A program made the translations under genes and the position numbers. Shown here piece by piece: positions 23,108-31,229 of a stretch of DNA of 64,000 bases. The stretch comes from Macrophomina tecta (taxonomy: Eukaryota; Ascomycota; Dothideomycetes; Botryosphaeriales; Botryosphaeriaceae). The notes below the pieces were generated by a model that saw only the letters and a list, made by a program, of their open reading frames with translations, did no database searches and was not told where the DNA came from. Within the stretch, counting starts at the first letter, position 1. Each line of letters opens with the position of its first letter. The stretch spans positions 1,361,340 to 1,425,339 of the forward strand of contig JAKSGN010000022.1 in assembly GCA_024180945.1 (NCBI GenBank). Reading direction: 5' to 3'.

Positions 23108-23658
23108 AGTAAGGGAAACAGCTTCCTCCTTCTACCAGCTGAAGATTGGACACGGGTACTTCAAGTCCTATCTCTACCGTTTTAACCATGTAGAGGATGA
23201 TAGATGCTACTGCTCTGGTACGGCAAAGCAAACACCGAGACATCTCCTCTTAGACTGTTATTTATATAGAGCTGAAAGGCTCTCTATAAAAGACGCTCTG
23301 GAGAAACCTATTCTTAATCTTACGGACCTATTCACTACAAATAAAGGCGCTCAAGCAACAGCTGAGTTTCTTAGAAAAACCAAGATATCTACGCGCCGGT
23401 GGATTCTTAACAACACGCCCGACGGGGTTTAAATACGTCCGACGCTTACACTCCTTTGTTTTCTATTACTATTCTCTTATACTATCTCCTTAGAGGCCTG
23501 CCTCTCGTTTGGCTTTTAAGTCTACTATTCCTTGTGCTCTCCTAGAATGCTTCTTTTACAAGGAGCCTCTAGAAAATGTATAACTAGAAACGGCTTCTAA
23601 AGCCCGTCTTTGATAGTCTCTGACTCAAGAAGGACGTTAAACTAAATAAATAAATAAA
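23108..23658 (+). mobile_element. 5'-truncated Tad-like LINE fragment (551 bp)
   Basis: Flanked by a 14-bp duplication (TACACTTCCCGGAG at 23094-23107 and 23659-23672). It ends in a TAAA repeat tail (TAAATAAATAAATAAA) and carries only the last 108 codons of the second ORF. These are the hallmarks of target-primed reverse transcription with 5' truncation. The fragment has no RIP-type stops, although the Gypsy-1 host does. Confidence 0.9.
23109..23432 (+). pseudogene. LINE ORF2 C-terminus (Tad/I-type), 107 codons open to TAA
   Basis: The fragment encodes the extreme C-terminus of a non-LTR polymerase. It shows the post-RNase-H motifs FYQLKIGHGYFKSYLYRF and DRCYCSGTAKQTPRHLLLDC, a Cys/His arrangement common to Tad-like elements, followed by RWILNNTPDG and a TAA. 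No start codon or catalytic domain is present because reverse transcription stopped early. The frame is clean from the insertion edge to the stop, so this copy was probably not a RIP target (551 bp is near the lower size limit for detection) or is young. Confidence 0.85.
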
Positions 23659-23911
23659 TACACTTCCCGGAGTCCACGCTCACAAAACACTTAGAACCCG
23701 ACGACCGACACGCGCCACAAGAAGAAGGCATCTCTCGACGTTTATACGAAACAAATTCCGCCAGGTTTCGTCGACGCTCGGTAGAATCAGCAGCAGTCCT
23801 AGCCATCGTTAACACACAACGCGCACGACCAGGAAACACGGGCACACGAGAACTTTATACCCACCAAGCCACGGAATTCTTCGGGCCGAAGAACCCTAAA
23901 AGAGGGAATAG

Positions 23912-24380
23912 TATTACGGCGCAGCCTCCACAGGGTAGAAAACAGGCAGAATAAGAAAATAAAGCAGGACGCAAATACGCACCGCAGAAAGATCCACAGA
24001 AAGAGTCACGTAAATCACATAACGCCAAGCATTAATCTATATACTCTCGCCTAGGCAAACACAAATCAAACAAATCAACCCTCTTTAATCTCTATAATCT
24101 GTCTTCCCCAAAGACAGATCAATAGAATCAATACTAGATTATAAACACTCTCCTACGAGTATATAAACCACACTCCTTAGATAGCTTTAACCTTCGTAGT
24201 CAACTTCAATAACAATTCAGCACATTATTAGTAACACGGCCTTCGCACGCAGTGCTCAGTCTCATCACGTATTCGACTTGCTCTTACCCTCTTCTTATAC
24301 CCACTCAAGGAAAACCCCCTCGACAGGTTTTCTCCCTCTTTAGTGTTTGGATCCTTAGAGGCAGAGGCCCGCTCGTTACA
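23912..24380 (+). repeat. Gypsy-1 3' LTR (LTR1, 469 bp)
   Basis: Same length as the 5' LTR, preceded by the purine tract AAAAGAGGGAATAG. Ends GCTCGTTACA before CTAGG. Differences from the 5' copy are mainly transitions. Confidence 0.92.
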
Positions 24381-24680
24381 CTAGGCTACTAAATTAAAAT
24401 ATAGTACGATAATATATAAACGCTTCGGCTTATATAAAAAAGTATTAGAAAGCTTAATACTAAGCTACGTTATATAGATATACACCACTATTAGCTACGC
24501 TAGAAAGCCTAAGTAGATAACGTTTACCTTTAGTAGACGCCTATAGTAGTAATATTAGTAGACGGTCTTACTAAAGCCCTACCTCGCTAGAAGTACGCTT
24601 ATTTCGTTATAGCTATTAGACTTTCCCTACTCCATAATTAGCGGCTATTTATTTATATTATTTCGCAAAATAAGGCGCAA
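24381..24680 (+). pseudogene. Copia-A RNase H C-terminus (second block)
   Basis: This continues the reading lost at 16078. It contains the IDIHHY block and DGLTKALPRQKYAYFV, the classical end of Copia RNase H. The joined reading across the Gypsy-1 insertion is natural for the family. TAG codons interrupt it. Confidence 0.8.
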
Positions 24681-24974
24681 CCCTTATAGCTTATTTAAGC
24701 TAATAAAGAACTTATACCTAATTAGGTATAAGTCTCTACTAATCTTTCTAGTATTTATAGTTATTATCTAAATGCTACTTATGCATTTTCTATACTACAT
24801 ACGAGTAGTACTACTAGCTTATAGTATAGAAAACGTATTTTATTATTTCTTTATTTTAGAAATTAACCGCCTACTTTAAGTAAGTCTACAAGTTTAATAC
24901 TTACCTAGTTATCTGTTTTACTCTTATTTCTTTTTATCACCTACTCCCCAAATAGGCAGTACGTGAAGGGGGTG
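24681..24974 (+). other. Copia-A 3' untranslated region with polypurine tract
   Basis: AT-rich and non-coding, ending in GAAGGGGGTG just before the LTR start, which fits a polypurine primer for plus-strand synthesis. Confidence 0.55.
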
Positions 24975-25212
24975 TGTTAGATTAATCACGTGTATATGGC
25001 TTTTACTAAGTTGTTGGAATATTTAATTTAATAGTATTTTAGATTTAGTTATATCTTATACTCGTTACACACTTATCTTAGTAGGTAAGCAAGTTACATA
25101 CCCGTTTTACCCTAGTAGGTAGAATAGATATAAGGGAAGCCCGTACGGCCTCCCTCTACTAGATATACTACTTATTCCAATTAATTCTTTTATTATTGAT
25201 TAAGCTGTCACA
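24975..25212 (+). repeat. probable Copia-A 3' LTR
   Basis: Starts TGTTAGATTAATCACGTG directly after the purine tract and is taken to end near the CACA at 25209-25212. With no second LTR copy in the window, the right edge is an estimate. Confidence 0.45.
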
Positions 25213-25490
25213 CCACTTGTTCTAATAGTATGCTTATAAATTATAACTTTTAGATTAAGTAGTATTAATTATATACCTTAAAATTTATCTATAATGTTTT
25301 ACTATATAAATATAGTTTTAAACGCTACTTTAAATACTAGTAAAAATTTAAGCGTTATAATATAACTACTATAGAACTATAGTAGGTATTTAGTTTACGA
25401 TCACCTTCGATTTAATGTTAAAGAATGAGGTCGTCTTAAAGAGTGACGCAGCCTCTAAGAGGCGGCTATGAGGTTCTATAGATTTACAGG
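25213..25490. other. AT-rich spacer, no gene seen
   Basis: AT-rich DNA between the Copia-A LTR and the low-repeat island. It contains a short palindrome (GCCTCTAAGAGGC, about 25455). No coding sense is seen. Confidence 0.45.
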
Positions 25491-26030
25491 TTGTATCAAA
25501 TAGTGGTCGTAGCCTCGGTCAAGTGCAGTTATCGCACTGGCTGCATCATCTACGTCTGTAACAAAACGGTCGCAGGTGCCACCCTCCGGAGGCAACTGAT
25601 GGTCTTCACGCGTATTTTTCAAATGCAATTTGGTACTGAAAGGAGAATTCGCAAGGCCAGAGGCTGTCGTCTAACGTTTTCAACGCACCAAGTGAGTTGT
25701 TGGCACATGTGTTATGCACGCTTCAGGAAATTCGTGCCACACAATACAGCATTGGCAACATTACCACTTGGAAAGATAATATCTGCCAATACCACGAATA
25801 CGGAGATGGGGAGCGGTGCTGAGCACGCCGGGCGGGGGCATAACCGCGTAAACTTGAGGAACTTGACCACTATAACGACAAAAACATGGTGTTATGAGGT
25901 TCCTGGAAGACCACAGAAGAGAGGGAGCCGGCTAATCATTGGAGCAGAGAGTTCTGACGTCATTGATGAGTTGTGGAAACTTCAAATGGAGAAGCGAAAG
26001 GAAACTACGGCAGATCTTTCTAGTGTTTGA
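25491..26030 (+). CDS. hypothetical 179-aa frame of unknown nature
   Basis: An open frame in non-RIP DNA of normal composition between Copia-A and the dehydrogenase gene, convergent with the latter. The first residues look unlike a typical start. The C-terminal third (GRPQKRGSRLIIGAESS, then DELWKLQMEKRKE) is charged and protein-like. I recognise no domain and no signal peptide. It may be a fragment of a gene, an exon, or a chance frame. Confidence 0.25.
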   Translation: MYQIVVVASVKCSYRTGCIIYVCNKTVAGATLRRQLMVFTRIFQMQFGTERRIRKARGCRLTFSTHQVSCWHMCYARFRKFVPHNTALATLPLGKIISANTTNTEMGSGAEHAGRGHNRVNLRNLTTITTKTWCYEVPGRPQKRGSRLIIGAESSDVIDELWKLQMEKRKETTADLSSV

Positions 26031-26238
26031 AGGGCGCATCGGCTCAATGTGGAGGTTGATCAAAAGAGAAAGCTGTGGCCGGGAAAGATAACGCTGCAAC
26101 AAAATCCTGCGGTCCATTGGCTTCTGCCCTCACACAATCTAGTAATCATTTATATCCATAAATAGGCCTGCGCTGACCACCCTAAGCCGAATTGATCAGC
26201 ATGTACGTTTATAGCTACTTTCTTCGGAAGAAATCGCG

Positions 26239-27231
26239 CTACAAAATCTTCGCACTTCCGCCATTTGCCTGAATATTGGCTCCTGTGATCCAACCGGCCC
26301 TCTCACTGATAAGCAGGCCGGCAACATTCGCAATATCCTCAGGCGTGCCCATCCGATCGCCTACGGAGAGCTTTGACAAGATGTGCTTTACAAGCTCCGG
26401 GTTGTTTGGGTTTGCATTGTTGAATGCATCTGTGGACGTGGCGCCCACGAGCAGATTGTTTACCGTGGTGCCCGCCATGGAAGTATGCTTTCCAAACGCA
26501 TCGGCCCAGGTGCGAGTCAAGGACTCCATGGCAGCCTTCGCTGCGGCAAAGACGCTGAAGTGGCTGTGGCATGGATGAGTATGGATTTTTTTTTTCCCCT
26601 CATGCATCTGGATTGTGGTCGAGGGAGCTTACTTGATGACGTAGCCTCGCGTCATTTCACTACCGATGTTCACGATACGGGAGTTTGGCTGGAAGTATTG
26701 GTTCCGGAAAAGGAGGTCTACGCAGAGCACGGGTGTTTGGATGTTGCCCAGGAGGCTACGCTGCACGTAATCGGCGTCAAGCTCGCCGACGGGGCGCTCC
26801 TCGTCGTAGGCGGCGTTGTTGATCAAGATGTGCACGGCGCCATTGAACTCCCGCTTGACTGCATCGGCCAGACGTTGCGGGGTCTCTGCCGAAAGTAAAT
26901 TGGCGTCTAAGCCGATGATGCGGGGAGCCGCATGCTGTGTCTCAGAGTATGCATCCTGAATACTGCTGGCAAGCGTGTTGATGTGCTTAAGTGAGGAAGT
27001 TGACGAGCAGGTGCCTAGAACGGAGGCGCCACGGAGGGCCAGATGAAGAGCAATGGCTCGGCCGATCCCTCGAGTTGCGCCGCTGCTGATCTGTGAGCGA
27101 CGCATTTGGGGCTGGCCGTTGGAAATGCGGCCATGACGGGGCGCTCACGTGACTATAGCATTCTTGCCGGCCAGATCTTGCTCGAGAAGCTTGGGCGGGT
27201 TACCCTCCTTGATGTATGCGGCTCCTGTCAT
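26239..27231 (-). CDS. short-chain dehydrogenase/reductase (SDR), three exons, 285 aa, catalytic Tyr replaced by Phe
   Basis: NAD(P)-dependent Rossmann-fold protein of the classical SDR family. The proposed model is exon 1 27231-27149, intron 27148-27083 (GTGAGC...CAGCAG, 66 bp), exon 2 27082-26633, intron 26632-26564 (GTAAGC...CCACAG, 69 bp), exon 3 26563-26239. This restores the cofactor motif IVTGATRGIG (Thr28-Gly35) across the first intron. Other motifs: NNAA at 116-119, an Asn at about 141, Ser169 in VNIGS, and an active-site segment reading F183-A-A-A-K187 where the family has Tyr-x3-Lys. The C-terminus (ITGANIQANGG) is typical. The fold looks intact, but without the Tyr hydroxyl normal catalysis is unlikely. 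An alternative acceptor (CTTCAG, 9 nt downstream) would shorten the protein by three residues without changing the Phe. There is no gene cluster around it. Confidence 0.82.
26564..26632 (-). other. SDR intron 2 (69 bp)
   Basis: GTAAGC donor and CCACAG acceptor on the minus strand. Removal joins GYVI to NHFSVF in phase. Confidence 0.75.
27083..27148 (-). other. SDR intron 1 (66 bp)
   Basis: GTGAGC donor and CAGCAG acceptor. Its removal creates the uninterrupted TGATRGIG cofactor motif, which decides the ATG at 27231 over the in-frame Met at 27105. Confidence 0.75.
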
Positions 27232-28593
27232 GTCTGCAGAAAATGGCTTGAGAAATCTTAATTGCCAGCATTGAATGGCGATTCGTCAGTCTTTATAGGC
27301 TCCGCTTGCTGTCGTGTGGCCATCGGAAGCAGCAGATACAGCCGATGTCGGGAATGCGCTGTTTCCTGTGCCGGCCACGTTCTGTCAGCGGTTTCAGATC
27401 TACATGCCAAGGATATTGCATCTTAAAGATTCGTGGTATACAAGGCCGTAGTTGCGAGAAAATCCCTGTAGGAATACAATCTAGATGTGCATTTCCTCCA
27501 TACGTTGAAAACAGTCTACCCTTTAAACTAGCCATGAACTAAATAGAAAGTTAAGCTTACGAAGAGGCAAAGAGACAGACATTCTATCATCTCAAAGCGG
27601 AGCGATCCTGTGCGGAGAAGCTACGCTATGCTAGAAGAGCGAGACAGTGTCCACCTACGGCCCACGGGGTTTTTCGGAGTCCGAAGCACCGCATGTCTAG
27701 AACCGTCCGTGTCGATGATGTGATTCTATGACTAGTCGCCGCGATTTCACAAAGCATTCGTCCATTAGTGAGCCATGAAATGATAACACGCCCCGGCCTT
27801 AGTGCTTTCAAGCGCCGTCCGGTAGGCTAGTAGCGAGCCGTTAGACATGTCTTCTATTCGACTTTTTACCTATGCGAAGAACCTACCCCACACTAGAATA
27901 TTCCTAGGTAAAACGGTAATATAAATATACTACAATCCGTAAGGAACTAGCCGATATTCTACCCTCAATGGGTGTGACCTAACGGGAAAAACTATGGACA
28001 CTTTCCGTTCTCTAAGTAGAAGCGCGGTGAATCGTTGAATGCGACAATGTACTGCGCGAATTGGACGAGTTGTACCCTAAGCGTCCGGAAATGGTAATTC
28101 TCTACGGAGGCCCCACTAAGTACCCTCTTATTGCGGAGCACAGAAATTTGTCAGCATCATCTGGCTTTCTCCGAAAAGCGTTCAAAGGCCCGCGGATCTA
28201 GATAAAAGGGCGCACCGAGCTTCTAGATGAGGGTCCGCGCATTCTTTCCGCATGTATCAGGTGGATCTCGCCTGAGACATTGCCTCGACCGACTATGATC
28301 TATCCTCGGGACTTCGCCTTCCGGAGCACCGAGAACCCCGACGTTTGAACGTCATATAGGATTGTGTAGGCACAGCGATAAATATACCAGCCCGACGGCC
28401 GAAGATAAGTATAATCGAGACGATTTGATGGAATTTGCGCTTGATCGATTGGAATTGATGAATGGATGACTTGATTGCTTTGTTGTTGAGGCGCTCGTGG
28501 TGTTGATCCTCACGACGTCTCAGAGTGAATGAAAAAGCTAATATGCTATCCAATAACAGATAACGGAGGTGATTAAGCTCATTTTCCATCAGC
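27232..28593. other. low-repeat intergenic DNA upstream of the SDR gene
   Basis: Mostly non-RIP, of moderate GC, with short open frames only (for example 28293-28622 minus, 109 aa), none with recognisable motifs. The first few hundred bases should hold the SDR promoter; I see no clear TATA box. A further gene with divergent exons cannot be excluded. Confidence 0.4.
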
Positions 28594-28830
28594 TTACCTT
28601 GAAGCGAAGAGAAGGGAAGCAATAATAGGACAAGTAAATCACGTGGATATACGATGCAAAAATGCCTATTACCTATAGCGACGGGCCTTCTCCTACCTAG
28701 TTTCGGAGTGGCCAGGTAGGTGGGAAGCGTCGAAGGGTTTACCTAAGCGAAGAGAAGGGAGCAAAGATGTATAAAGAAAGCGTAGTTACGTAAGTATACG
28801 TTACTAAAGACCTATTACCTCTAATAGGGC
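28594..28830 (+). repeat. two diverged direct repeats of about 92 bp
   Basis: Copies at 28594-28685 and 28738-28830 share AGCGAAGAGAAGGGA at the start and CCTATTACCT near the end, with a diverged middle. Between them lies a short inverted repeat, CCTACCT...AGGTAGG. Origin unknown. Confidence 0.5.
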
Positions 28831-28856
28831 TGTGTCGGGACTTTAAATTGCCCACG

Positions 28857-29302
28857 TGTAACGAGCGGGCCTCTGCCTCTAAGGATCTAAACACCAAAGA
28901 GGGAGAAAAACCTATCGAAGGATTTCCTTAAGTGGGTATAAGAAGAGGGTAAAAGCAAGTCAAATACGTAATAAGACTAAGTAATACGTACGAAGGCCGT
29001 ATTACTAATAATATACTAGATTGTTATTAAAGTTAACCACGAAGGTCAAAGCTATCTAAGAAGTATAGTTTATATATAAGTAGGGAAGTATATATAATCT
29101 ATACGCTTAGTAGAGGTGTTACGCTTAGTAACTAATCGCGATCGTTCTACTAAGCGATTAGATTAATCTGCTTAATTTCTAGGCGAGTAGGTCTAACTAA
29201 TTGCGGGAGTCACGTGATTCTTAACCCGTATCTCTTTAGTTCTACTCGTCTTTAGCGGGGCTATTCCTACCTTTATTACCCTATATAGGCTACGCCGTAA
29301 CA
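28857..29302 (-). repeat. LTR1 (446 bp), 3' LTR of a truncated minus-strand Gypsy
   Basis: Begins TGTAACGAGCGGGCC and ends GCCGTAACA. It is followed by the complement of a polypurine tract (CTATCCCCCTCCTT), so the element body lies to the right on the minus strand. Confidence 0.85.
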
Positions 29303-29524
29303 CTATCCCCCTCCTTAAGAATCTTCGGCCCGAAGATTTATCCGTATTACCTATTTTTCTATATTTTTTTCTAGGATTACTTTCTTTCCGTAAGTCCACT
29401 ATATCTAAATAAAAACGAAATATAACTAAGAAGCGCTATTGTTTAGTAGCCTTAGTAGAGTTAGTTCTCTTATCTTTATCGCGTCCTTATTTTAATTATA
29501 AGTTAAACGGTACGGTTTATAAGG
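29303..29524 (-). mobile_element. 3' end of a minus-strand LTR1 Gypsy, cut by Gypsy-3
   Basis: About 220 bp between the 3' LTR and the Gypsy-3 insertion, containing the CTTCGGCCCGAAGAT palindrome and the purine tract typical of LTR1 elements just before their 3' LTR. No coding motif survives. The rest of this element is not in the window. Confidence 0.65.
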
Positions 29525-29970
29525 TATTACGGCGCAGCCTATATAGGATAATAAAGATAGAAACAGCCCCGCCGAAAATAAGTAAAACTAAAGAGATACG
29601 AATTAAGAATTATATAACTTCCGTAATTAGTTAGACCCACTCGCCTAGAAATTAAGTAGGTTAACCCAACCGCTTAGTAGAACGGTCGCGATTAATTACT
29701 AAGCGTAACACCTCTACTAAGCGTATAAATTATATATACTTCCCTACTTATATATAAACTATACTCCTTAGATAGCTTTAACCTTCGTAGTTAACTTTAA
29801 TAATAATCTAGTATATTATTAGTAATACGGCCTTCGCACGTATTACTTAGTCTTATTATATATTTAACTTACTCTTACCCTCTTCTTATACCCACTTAAG
29901 AAAATTCTTTAATAGGTTTTTCTCTCTCTTTAGTATTTAGATTCTTAGAGGTAGAGGCCTACTTATTATA
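29525..29970 (+). repeat. Gypsy-3 5' LTR (LTR1, 446 bp)
   Basis: TATTACGGCGCAGCC start and CTTATTATA end (CA mutated to TA). It belongs to the same U3 subtype as 28857-29302, 42108-42552 and 53035-53479. Confidence 0.88.
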
Positions 29971-30089
29971 CTTTAACTACTATTCTTATAAGAAGAGAAA
30001 GGCTCTAAGATTAAGTCTTATTAGATAAGATATTACCCCCTAACGAGTTTAGAAAATAGTAATAGCACTAGAATCTTAGATAAAGATCG

Positions 30090-30711
30090 ACCCGACTAAG
30101 GGTTATATTTAGGGTACCTAGGGGCCAGCTTAGCCCGCATAGTAAACGAAGCCTACTAGAGCTAAGCTCTTATAGCTTATCAAGGAGCTAAAAACTTAGA
30201 ACGCTCGACTAATCGAGTATACGATAAAGTGAAGCGCTACTAAGATTAAGATAGCGGCACTCGAAAAGTTCGATAGAGATAAAAAGAAGCTCTAATTTTT
30301 TCTACTTTAAATATAACGCTACCTCTAGTTTAATTAAGCGTAATTTAATAGCGACGCTAAGAAAGTACTCTTCGTATTAACCTATCTTAGAGAAATAGTA
30401 AAGGTATAAATAGAACTATATCTTCGCGACTATCTAGCTAATAAATACTCTCTCGAGAAAAGACGAAAAAAGACTAAGAAAATCTTCGGTATCTATATAG
30501 GATTTATAAATAACCTTAGGGCTACTTTTAACGACTAAGATGAAGTGCGTAAAGCCTCTAATAATATTATAACCGTTAAATAACTAGGATCTATAGCTAT
30601 CTACGTAACTAAGTTTTAATAGCTTGTAGCCTATCTTAAATAGTTAAATAAGACTTTCCGCGACCTCTTCTATAAGAGCCTAAAGAAGAAAGTTAAGAAG
30701 AATATAATTAT
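30090..30711 (+). pseudogene. Gypsy-3 gag, first block
   Basis: Matches Gypsy-1 gag: KTQNARLIEY, FDRDKKKLQFFL and RYLQFN followed by AQFNSD, LEKRRKKTKKIF, DLFYKSLKKKVKKNII. Frequent stops. Interrupted at 30711 by Gypsy-4 with target duplication ATTAT. Confidence 0.78.
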
Positions 30712-31146
30712 TATTACGGCGTAGCCTCTATAATATAGGGAATAAGGAAGGAAAGGACGTTCCGCAGGAAACTCTAAAGAAAAGAGGGGATTACGTAGCT
30801 TAGTACGTAAGTACCTAAGGACGGACCTACCGAGCCCTTACGAGCCGGGCTTACAACGGCTCACCTCGAGCCCTCTAGAGCTAGGCTCGTAATAGTACTA
30901 CTAGATTATATATACTTTTCTACTTATATATAAACTATACTCCTTAGATAGCTTTGACCTTCGTAGTTAACTTTAATAATAGAATTTAGACTCTATTAGT
31001 AATACGGCCTTCGTACGTAGTACTTAGTCTTATTATATATTCGACTTACTCTTACCCTCTTCTTATACCTACTTAAGAAAATTCCTTAATAGGTTTTCTT
31101 TCTTTTTAGTATTTAGATTCTTAGAGGTAGAGGCCCGCTTATTATA
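30712..31146 (+). repeat. Gypsy-4 5' LTR (LTR1, 435 bp subtype)
   Basis: Same outer ends and R/U5 part as the other LTR1 copies. The U3 core differs and is rich in GAGCCC/GGGCTC inverted repeats. Confidence 0.9.
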
Positions 31147-31229
31147 CTTTAACTACTATTCTTACAAGAAGAGGAAGGCTCTAAGATTAAGTCTTATCGG
31201 GTAAGATATTACCCTCTAACGAGTTTAGA

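Larger units (their letters stand above)
22705..23806 (-). pseudogene. Gypsy-1 antisense ORF: Zn2Cys6-like cluster plus charged helical tail, split by a LINE
   Basis: On the strand opposite to pol, a frame starts at ATG 23806, is cut by the LINE (23108-23658 plus one target duplication), and resumes in the same frame to a TAG at 22705-22707. With the LINE skipped, the cysteines follow C-x2-C-x6-C-x8-C-x2-C-x6-C, exactly the spacing of fungal GAL4-type binuclear clusters. They start in SSCGACRSSGSKC and end in SRCLQKNRKC. A Trp/Phe-rich patch and a long Arg/Glu/Lys-rich, probably coiled-coil region follow (MAARARARRLRKQLSL onward). One further stop (22954-22956) is a CAG-to-TAG change. The Zn2Cys6 spacing is seen directly; DNA binding or control of the element is inference. 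Comparable frames lie in Gypsy-4 (37990-37230) and the LTR2 element (61120-61863). Confidence 0.75.
16079..24380 (+). mobile_element. Gypsy-1, full-length Ty3/Gypsy element with LTR1 ends (8302 bp)
   Basis: Two 469-bp LTRs (16079-16547 and 23912-24380) flank gag, pol with a terminal chromodomain-like segment, and an antisense frame. The element is bordered by the target duplication CCAGG/CTAGG inside Copia-A. Compared with Gypsy-3 and Gypsy-4 it keeps more of its coding sense, yet it still has many TAG stops. A LINE fragment (23108-23658) inserted later. Confidence 0.92.
13075..25212 (+). mobile_element. Copia-A, Ty1/Copia element split by Gypsy-1
   Basis: Two blocks of one plus-strand Copia element (13075-16078 and 24381-25212) are separated by the complete Gypsy-1. 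They join in frame in the RNase H region, and a 5-bp target duplication (CCAGG at 16074-16078, CTAGG at 24381-24385, one C-to-T difference) marks the insertion. The 5' LTR and gag are not recognisable. Confidence 0.8.

Noticed and set aside
22895..23185. 96-aa plus-strand frame
   Set aside because: Crosses the LINE insertion edge and runs opposite the antisense zinc-cluster frame; a chance frame.
26629..27105. SDR start at ATG 27105
   Set aside because: It would break the cofactor motif; splicing from ATG 27231 restores VTGATRGIG.
29193..29399. 68-aa basic minus-strand frame
   Set aside because: Spans the LTR1 edge and the 3' untranslated region of a truncated Gypsy; no conservation expected.
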